Positions 14,328 through 19,901 of a stretch of 19,901 nucleotides of DNA are shown here, in pieces (the stretch's first letter is position 1; each line of letters opens with the position of its first letter). The DNA lies in assembly GCA_002499945.1 (NCBI GenBank), contig DKYP01000181.1:1-19901 (forward strand). The letters are read 5' to 3'. Below the pieces are notes generated by a model. It did not search any database and was not told where the DNA came from. It saw nothing but the letters and a program-made list of their open reading frames with translations. The position numbers and the translations under genes are program-made. This DNA comes from Lachnoclostridium sp. UBA7097 (GTDB lineage Bacteria > Bacillota > Clostridia > Lachnospirales > Lachnospiraceae).

Positions 14328-14393
14328 CCACAAACCATTAACCAGATTAACTAAAACTTTCCTATAACCAGAAATGCAGAGAGGTATAATTTT

Positions 14394-16091
14394 ATGAAAC
14401 CATCAAAACCAATTCCAATAGGGGTGGAATTTTATAAAGAAATGATAAATAAAGGATATTACTATATAGATAAAACATTATTAATACGTGATATATTATC
14501 AAATGGCAGTACAGTTACCCTTTTTACACGTCCGAGGCGTTTTGGCAAGACACTTGCCCAGAGCATGTTACGCACTTTTTTTGAGAAAGAAATACTTCCT
14601 GACGGAACAGCAGCAGATAATTCTGCATATTTCCAAGGGAAGGAAATTATGTACGCAGGGAAAGAATATCTGGAACATATGGGACAGTACCCGGTTATTT
14701 TCATATCACTGAAATCTGCTAAACAGCCAACATTTGAAATGGCATATAAAAGCCTTTGTGGTGAAATATTTAAGGAATTTGACAGACACAGGTATATTTT
14801 AGATAGTGGTATTATTACAGAAGAACGTAAAAAAACATATAAATCTATTTTAAGCGGAAATGCAGATAATATTACTTATGCAAAATCTATTGCGTTTTTA
14901 TCAGAGTGTCTTGAAAAATACCATAACAAGAAAACTATTATCCTGCTGGATGAATATGATGTTCCTCTTGAAAATGCCTATTTTAGCGGTTTTTATGATA
15001 AAATGGTTAGTTTTATCCGTTCACTTTTTGAGTCTGCACTTAAAACTAATCCAAGCCTTGAGTTTGCAGTGGTTACTGGCTGTCTGCGTATAAGCCGTGA
15101 AAGTATTTTTACTGGTCTTAATAACCTGAAAATAATTTCTGTGCTTGATGAAAGTTATTCAGAATATTTTGGGTTTACACAAAGTGAAGTTGATAAAATG
15201 CTCTCTTTTTATGAAATAAATGATAGAATTGAAGAAATAAAGTTATGGTATAATGGCTATTTATTTGGCAATGTAGAAATTTATAACCCTTGGAGTGTTA
15301 TTAATTATACTTATGATATTATACATAAAAATACCATTTATCCTAAACCATACTGGTCTAATACTTCTTCCAACAGCATTATTAAAGAGTTAGTTGAAAT
15401 GGCGGATAATAACACCAAACGCGAGATTGAAGAGCTTGTTGCTGGTGGCACGCTTGAAAAGCCTGTACATGAAGATATTACTTATGGTGATATTTACAAG
15501 ACACAGGATAATTTATGGAATTTCCTTTTCTTTACGGGATATCTTAAGGCAGCGGGCAGGAGGTTTGAGAATGATACTATTTATCTTAGTTTAAAAATCC
15601 CGGACAGGGAGATACGCTATATTTACAGCAATACAATAACTGAATGGTTTAATGCAAGGATTAAAGTGGCAGATTTTTCAGGGCTTTATAATGCAGTGGT
15701 TAATGGCAATACATCTGTATTTGAAAATTTTCTTAAAAAACACCTGCGTGAAAGCATCAGTTATATGGACAGCGCAGAGAATTTCTACCACGGTTTCCTG
15801 CTTGGGCTTCTTAGTGGCATGGAGGATTATGAAAAGTTTTCAAACCGTGAAAGCGGCAATGGCAGGTATGATATTGTTTTAAAGCCTTATGATGAAAAAC
15901 AGCCTGCTATAATACTGGAGCTTAAGTGTGTACAGAGGTTTAATGAAATGGATGGTATGTGTGACAGGGCTCTTAAACAGATAGATGATAAACATTATGA
16001 TGAGGGGCTTCTTGATGAGGGTTATATGTTTATTAAAAAGTATGGGATTTGCTTCTGCAAGAAAAGCTGTATGGTTAAATTGAAAGAATAA
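14394..16091 (+). CDS. AAA-ATPase-like protein with C-terminal PD-(D/E)XK nuclease domain (DUF1703 type)
   Basis: The 565-residue protein joins a P-loop ATPase domain to a nuclease-like domain. The N-terminal part begins PIPIGVEFYKEMINKGYYYIDKT, typical of the AAA-ATPase_like family. The Walker A region is TRPRRFGKT (45-53) and Walker B is IILLDEYD (182-189). The C-terminal DUF1703 region has YHGFLLGLLSG (465-475), then GRYDIVL (Asp493) and AIILELKC (Glu509, Lys511), the PD-(D/E)XK pattern. Such proteins are abundant, often in many copies, in gut anaerobes; their role is not established, and links to defence or mobile elements are conjecture. The ATG at 14394 follows AGAGG. Element B lies just upstream and a Cys-rich protein gene follows after 41 nt. 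Confidence 0.9.
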   Translation: MKPSKPIPIGVEFYKEMINKGYYYIDKTLLIRDILSNGSTVTLFTRPRRFGKTLAQSMLRTFFEKEILPDGTAADNSAYFQGKEIMYAGKEYLEHMGQYPVIFISLKSAKQPTFEMAYKSLCGEIFKEFDRHRYILDSGIITEERKKTYKSILSGNADNITYAKSIAFLSECLEKYHNKKTIILLDEYDVPLENAYFSGFYDKMVSFIRSLFESALKTNPSLEFAVVTGCLRISRESIFTGLNNLKIISVLDESYSEYFGFTQSEVDKMLSFYEINDRIEEIKLWYNGYLFGNVEIYNPWSVINYTYDIIHKNTIYPKPYWSNTSSNSIIKELVEMADNNTKREIEELVAGGTLEKPVHEDITYGDIYKTQDNLWNFLFFTGYLKAAGRRFENDTIYLSLKIPDREIRYIYSNTITEWFNARIKVADFSGLYNAVVNGNTSVFENFLKKHLRESISYMDSAENFYHGFLLGLLSGMEDYEKFSNRESGNGRYDIVLKPYDEKQPAIILELKCVQRFNEMDGMCDRALKQIDDKHYDEGLLDEGYMFIKKYGICFCKKSCMVKLKE

Positions 16092-16132
16092 ATTGGCACT
16101 GTGTTAATTTATAATTATAAGGAGGACTACTT

Positions 16133-16846
16133 ATGAAAGAACAATTATATACTATTCCTGTTAATGATGCTTTTGGCAAGGATTGTGAGTGCCCTCTCTG
16201 CCTTATGTATACTGAACTTGAACAGGAGGCTGTGGATTTTACCCTTGGTCCAAGCTATATGGAGGATGATATAAGGGCTGAAACTGATAAAACGGGTTTT
16301 TGTACACACCATATGAAGCAGCTTTATAAAAACCAGAACAGGCTTGGTGTTGCGCTTATGCTGCATACGCATATGAAATATTCTACAGGGAAGCTTAAAG
16401 ATTTAAGCAAAACAGGGCAGCCATCTAAAAAGGGGCTTTTTGCTAAAAAGGAGCAGACTGGTGTATATGGATATACCCTTGCCCTTGAAAGTTCATGTTA
16501 TATCTGCAACCGTATTAAAAATGTATTTGGGCGTTACATAGCTACTGTACTGCATTGTTATGTAAATGATGATGCTTTCCATGATAAGTTCCTGCATTGT
16601 AAGGGTTTTTGCACAAAGCATTATGGCATGTTGTATGATGCTGCCAGTTCGTTAAATGGCACTAAACAAAAGGAGTTTTTAAATGACCTGGATAATGTCT
16701 ATTTTGGAAATATGCAGCGTGTAATTGATGATTTGGAATGGTTTATTGATAAGTTTGATTACCGTAATGAGGACAAGCCATGGAAAAATTCTAAAGATGC
16801 TGTCCCAAGAAGCATAATTAAAACTAACAGTTATTTTGAAGAATAG
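16133..16846 (+). CDS. Cys-rich putative zinc-binding protein (DUF6062-like)
   Basis: The 237-residue soluble protein has two similar Cys/His clusters: CPLC (Cys20, Cys23) with FCTHH (Cys57, His59/His60), and CYIC (Cys122, Cys125) with FCTKH (Cys160, His163). The duplicated CxxC...CxxH arrangement suggests two zinc-binding modules. I recall similar Lachnospiraceae proteins as DUF6062; this is unverified, and no activity is known to me. The ATG at 16133 follows AAGGAGG at 7-base spacing, 41 nt after the ATPase/nuclease gene, so the two are probably one operon. A hairpin terminator follows. Confidence 0.8.
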   Translation: MKEQLYTIPVNDAFGKDCECPLCLMYTELEQEAVDFTLGPSYMEDDIRAETDKTGFCTHHMKQLYKNQNRLGVALMLHTHMKYSTGKLKDLSKTGQPSKKGLFAKKEQTGVYGYTLALESSCYICNRIKNVFGRYIATVLHCYVNDDAFHDKFLHCKGFCTKHYGMLYDAASSLNGTKQKEFLNDLDNVYFGNMQRVIDDLEWFIDKFDYRNEDKPWKNSKDAVPRSIIKTNSYFEE

Positions 16847-16853
16847 GATTACT

Positions 16854-16906
16854 GCCCGGACCTGTTTTGTATTGCAGGCAGGTTCTGGGCTGTACCATAT
16901 TTTTTA
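16854..16906 (+). terminator. Terminator of the ATPase/nuclease operon
   Basis: GCCCGGACCTG (16854-16864) pairs with CAGGTTCTGGGC (16879-16890) with one bulge and one G-U pair; a run of T follows at about 16900-16905. It begins 8 bases after the upstream stop codon. Confidence 0.65.
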
Positions 16907-17137
16907 TATTGTTTCTAATGTATCACCATAATTTTTTCTTACTTCCATCTCAAGTTTTATAAACTGTGGTATATATTCTTCTAAAATCCTGTTTGCTAAT
17001 TTCTTTGCTGCATCCCCGTCATAAATATGTGTTATATCATTTCTGTCTTTAAGCATTTGCAGCCAGATATCCCCATCAAAAAAAGGATAAACTGCATAAG
17101 CCTCTTTAATTATAATCCTGCCCTGTCTTTCATGCAA
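16904..17137 (-). pseudogene. N-terminally truncated HEPN-domain (HI0074/HepT-like) protein
   Basis: The 77-residue frame matches the C-terminal half of the nucleotidyltransferase substrate-binding (HI0074/HepT-like) family: IIIKEAYAVY, DGDIWLQMLKDRNDITHIYDGDAAKKLA and the following amphipathic helix. RNDITH is the HEPN R-x4-H motif found in RNase-active members. Family proteins are usually about 130-145 residues; the first helices are absent, and the frame begins a few bases after a terminator hairpin. No clear ribosome binding site precedes the ATG, and the partner nucleotidyltransferase is missing. It is most likely a decaying remnant of a HEPN-MNT toxin-antitoxin pair; expression of a short peptide cannot be excluded. 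Confidence 0.7.
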
Positions 17138-17144
17138 TTATAAT

Positions 17145-17185
17145 AAGCCAGCCATATTTATTCCTCTGTATGGCTGGCTTTTTGC
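17145..17185. terminator. Terminator downstream of the DUF2225 gene
   Basis: AAGCCAGCCATA (17145-17156) and TATGGCTGGCTT (17169-17180) form a perfect 12-bp stem with a 12-base loop. TTTTT follows on the plus strand and TTATTATAATT on the minus strand. It ends the glnS-DUF2225 operon and could also stop plus-strand transcripts. Confidence 0.8.
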
Positions 17186-17207
17186 CAGTATGTACTGGTG
17201 TGTTATA

Positions 17208-18083
17208 TTATTGTTCTTGTCCCTCTTCTTCTTTTTTCCTGTCTTCTTCTACAAGGTCTTTTACTACCCTTGCTTTCTCTTTAATACGTTCGCTTGCATT
17301 TCTTGACGTAAGTACCCTTGAAATCCAGCGGATAGCTTCGTCGTACCTCCCTGCACGCCTTGCAAGCTCTGCTACAAGGTATGTGACAGTAAGTTCATCC
17401 ATGCCGCACATTGGAAAATCCTCTTTTAAGAATGAGTCTGAAAATCCCTCATATGCGGTAACAAGAAGTGAATCTTCTTCTTTTTTCAGTTCTGCTATAA
17501 CTTTGTCCCTGTCAGGTGTATCTTCTGGGAGTGTTTCTGCCTTGCCCCTGTAGAGCCATGCCATTTTAAGGCATGTATATGCCCTTTCGCTTGCCTTTGC
17601 TTTCTTTACAATGGCATTGGCAAGGGCAAGCTGGTAACGTGCAATGGCATCATCATATGTGTATATATCGCCTGTTTCTGGAAGGCCCTTAAAATTCCTT
17701 GATATATTTTCGCTTATAAGCTTTGCCTGTGACGGCATCATAAATTTAAAGAACCTGCTAAGTGCGCTGTAACCGCATCTAGGGCATACTAATACATCAT
17801 ATTTTATAGAATCAACATATTTATAAACAGGCCTTAAATCTGTATCCTGTTTAACCAGTTTTACTTTGCCTGTTTTTATCATTTTGGAGCGGAAGCCCTT
17901 GTCACATACAGGGCATGTATATGACTTGTCAAAAAGCAGGTCTGCCTCATGTACCTCCGGCTTTGGTGCCGGCGCTGGTTTTGGTTCTGGCTTTTTCTCC
18001 TCTTTTTTTTCATCCTTATCAAATACATCCATCTTCTGGAGCTTTCCAAGCCCGAATTTCTCAAGACCATTAAATAAACCCAT
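17208..18083 (-). CDS. DUF2225 family protein
   Basis: The 291-residue cytosolic protein matches the DUF2225 family of Firmicutes: a Lys/Glu/Pro-rich N-terminal stretch (residues 22-45), then two zinc-ribbon-like pairs, YTCPVCDKGF (Cys57, Cys60) and VLVCPRCGYSA (Cys100, Cys103), followed by a helical TPR-like region (residues 135-275), ending in a charged EEDRKKEEEGQEQ tail. Function is unknown. The ATG at 18083 follows AAGGAGGT at 8-base spacing. It starts 14 nt after the glnS stop, so the two are very probably co-transcribed; a link to translation is only suggested by that neighbour. Confidence 0.88.
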   Translation of the reverse strand: MGLFNGLEKFGLGKLQKMDVFDKDEKKEEKKPEPKPAPAPKPEVHEADLLFDKSYTCPVCDKGFRSKMIKTGKVKLVKQDTDLRPVYKYVDSIKYDVLVCPRCGYSALSRFFKFMMPSQAKLISENISRNFKGLPETGDIYTYDDAIARYQLALANAIVKKAKASERAYTCLKMAWLYRGKAETLPEDTPDRDKVIAELKKEEDSLLVTAYEGFSDSFLKEDFPMCGMDELTVTYLVAELARRAGRYDEAIRWISRVLTSRNASERIKEKARVVKDLVEEDRKKEEEGQEQ

Positions 18084-18097
18084 ATGATTTTACCTCC

Positions 18098-19777
18098 TTA
18101 TTTTGGTTTATATGAACTCTTTAGTGAAACTATTCTGTTAAATACCATGTTATCCCTGCCTGAATCTTTTGAATCTACACAGAAATAACCATGCCTTACA
18201 AACTGGAAGCTGTCCATAGGCGAAGCATCTGCAAGTGCAGGCTCTATATAACAGTTTTTTAGTACAGTTAATGAATCTGGGTTTACATTAATTGTACCAT
18301 CTTCATTATATACCCCTTTTTCCTCATCTACAATATTTTCATACAAACGGACTTCTGCTTTTTCTGCTGTTTCGGCGCAGACCCAGTGTATTGTCCCTTT
18401 TACTTTTCTTCCAGTAAAACCGCTTCCGCTCTTTGTTTCAGGGTCATAAGTGCAGTGTATCTCTGTTACATTGCCATTATCATCTGTTACATAATCTGTA
18501 CATTTTACAAAATAAGCATTCATAAGCCTTACTTCATTGCCTGGGTAAAGCCTGAAATACTTCTTTGGCGGGTTAATCATAAAATCTTCCCTGTCAATGT
18601 AGATTTCCTTTCCAAATGGCACTTTACGCATGCCCATTGCTTCGTTTTCCTGGTTATTGGCAACGTCAAGGTACTCTATCTCATTTTCAGGGTAGTTAGT
18701 TATTATAAGCTTAACTGGGTCTAAAACTGCCATCATACGTGGGCGTTTAAGTTTTAAATCCTCACGTATGCAGTATTCAAGCATTGCATAGTCAGATGAA
18801 CTCTGTGCTTTTGAAATGCCTGAGAGGTTAATAAAGTTGCGTATTGATTCTGGTGTAAAACCACGGCGTCTTAATGCTGCTATTGATACAAGCCTCGGGT
18901 CATCCCACCCGTCTACTATGCCGTCCTCAACAAGCTTTTTGATATAACGCTTTCCTGTAACAACATTGGTAAGGTAGAGCTTTGCAAATTCAATCTGCTT
19001 CGGCGGGTTTTCAAATCCAAGTTCCTGCACTACCCAGTCATACAATGGCCTGTGGTCCTCAAATTCAAGTGTACATATTGAATGGCTGACCCCTTCTATT
19101 GCATCTTCAATAGGGTGGGCAAAGTCATACATAGGGTAAATACACCATTTATCGCCTGTATTATGGTGTGTATTCCTTGCAATCCTGTAAATTACAGGGT
19201 CCCTCATGTTCATATTTGGTGATGCCATGTCAATTTTAGCACGCAGCACCTTTGAGCCATCCTCAAATTCCCCTGCACGCATACGTCCAAATAAGTCAAG
19301 GTTTTCTTCAATTGTACGTTCCCTGTAAGGGCTCGGCTTTCCTGGTTGTTTTAATGTCCCCCTGTACTTCCTTATCCCTTCTGCGGATAAATCGCATACA
19401 TACGCTTTGCCTTTCTTCACCAGCTTTAATGCACATTCATACATTGTATCAAAGTATTCTGACGCATAATATATCTGGTCTGTGTCTAAATCACCACATA
19501 TCCACCGTACATCTTCTATAATCGACTCAACAAACTCTGATTCCTCTTTTATTGGGTTAGTGTCGTCAAACCTCAGATGAAAAACACCGCCATACTCTTT
19601 GGCAAGCCCTGAATTAAGAACTATTGACTTTGCATGCCCTATATGGAGATATCCATTTGGTTCAGGCGGGAAACGTGTAACCACCTTCTTGCATTTCCCT
19701 TCACTAATATCCTTGTCAATAATATTCTCAATAAAATTACGTGAAACAGTTTCTTTTTCATCAACCGGACTACTCAC
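18098..19777 (-). CDS. glnS: Glutaminyl-tRNA synthetase
   Basis: Class I synthetase that charges tRNA-Gln with glutamine in the cytosol. The 559 residues match the full-length bacterial/eukaryotic-type enzyme. Visible landmarks are RFPPEPNGYLHIGHAKS (HIGH at 45-48), FDDTNP, the active-site segment YDFAHPIEDAIEGVSHS, EFEDHRPLYDW, and GWDDPRLVSIAALRRRGF. Where most GlnRS carry a VMSKRK form of the KMSKS loop, this one reads NVVTGKRYIKK (about 271-281), keeping the Lys. The beta-barrel anticodon-binding region follows (from about 350). No YqeY domain is fused. The start is GTG at 19777, preceded by AAGGAGG at 7-base spacing. First gene of an operon with DUF2225. No T-box leader is apparent in the 124 bases upstream. 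Confidence 0.96.
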   Translation of the reverse strand: MSSPVDEKETVSRNFIENIIDKDISEGKCKKVVTRFPPEPNGYLHIGHAKSIVLNSGLAKEYGGVFHLRFDDTNPIKEESEFVESIIEDVRWICGDLDTDQIYYASEYFDTMYECALKLVKKGKAYVCDLSAEGIRKYRGTLKQPGKPSPYRERTIEENLDLFGRMRAGEFEDGSKVLRAKIDMASPNMNMRDPVIYRIARNTHHNTGDKWCIYPMYDFAHPIEDAIEGVSHSICTLEFEDHRPLYDWVVQELGFENPPKQIEFAKLYLTNVVTGKRYIKKLVEDGIVDGWDDPRLVSIAALRRRGFTPESIRNFINLSGISKAQSSSDYAMLEYCIREDLKLKRPRMMAVLDPVKLIITNYPENEIEYLDVANNQENEAMGMRKVPFGKEIYIDREDFMINPPKKYFRLYPGNEVRLMNAYFVKCTDYVTDDNGNVTEIHCTYDPETKSGSGFTGRKVKGTIHWVCAETAEKAEVRLYENIVDEEKGVYNEDGTINVNPDSLTVLKNCYIEPALADASPMDSFQFVRHGYFCVDSKDSGRDNMVFNRIVSLKSSYKPK

Positions 19778-19878
19778 TATCGTTCCTCCTTCGATTTTCT
19801 TATATAACTAAAAAACACTATTTAGTATTTTACCACATTATATCAAAATATAAAAGTATAATTTTCCAGCCTTTATAT

Positions 19879-19901
19879 TATACTCACGAACGATTAGATT
19901 T
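19879..19901. repeat. Right copy of the 23-bp inverted repeat at the window ends
   Basis: Exact reverse complement of bases 1-23. The next base inward differs between the two ends. It lies about 100 bases upstream of glnS. The AT-rich stretch between (19778-19878) holds TATAAT-like boxes on the minus strand but no clear -35. Confidence 0.85.

Noticed and set aside
1..19901. Window as a complete transposon or linear element with terminal inverted repeats
   Set aside because: The contents are largely core chromosomal genes (rpsT, guaB, groESL, glnS) and no transposase or replication gene is present; a contig break in a repeat is simpler.

Overview
The window looks like a chromosomal contig from a low-GC Gram-positive anaerobe, most likely a Lachnospiraceae-type gut Clostridium. 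The basis is AT-rich DNA, strong AAAGGAGG ribosome binding sites, a CIRCE-controlled groES-groEL operon, an IMP dehydrogenase, DUF2225 and DUF6062-like proteins, and Lachnospiraceae-style surface proteins (InlB-type repeats, BspA-type leucine-rich repeats, Pro/Thr/Ser linker). No genus can be assigned from this alone.

Layout, left to right. (1) 1-1065, plus strand: rpsT with a promoter and a foldable leader, then a dCMP deaminase. (2) 1062-4097, minus: a large secreted or surface protein with a 54-bp tandem repeat, converging on the deaminase so that the two stop codons overlap. (3) 4384-8448, minus: guaB followed by a membrane-anchored Amidase_2 enzyme; upstream of guaB, an acyltransferase and a small membrane protein. 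guaB has its own promoter and a long structured leader. (4) 8658-10736, minus: groEL and groES with promoter and CIRCE operator. (5) 10737-14393: an accessory stretch with hicA-hicB, a second surface protein, and most of the RNA-like structure of the window. (6) 14394-16846, plus: an AAA-ATPase/PD-(D/E)XK protein and a Cys-rich protein, probably one operon. (7) 16904-17137, minus: a remnant of a HEPN (HI0074/HepT-like) gene. (8) 17208-19777, minus: glnS followed 14 nt later by a DUF2225 gene.

The most unusual signal is a pair of long hairpin elements, A (10918-11105, sense strand minus) and B (14136-14327, sense strand plus). They share the same core, but several stems differ in sequence between the copies while remaining paired. 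That is covariation, as expected for a structured RNA family or a self-correcting palindromic repeat. They lie in opposite orientation around hicAB, a surface-protein gene and a separate promoter-driven RNA candidate (13885-13985) that has mutually exclusive folds. Element B sits directly upstream of the AAA-ATPase/nuclease gene and element A upstream of groES, both in the orientation of the downstream gene. A second structured leader precedes guaB.

Both ends of the window carry the same 23 bases in inverted orientation. This is more likely a contig breaking at a dispersed repeat than the ends of a mobile element, because the contents are mostly core genes. No rRNA, tRNA, CRISPR array or transposase was recognised.
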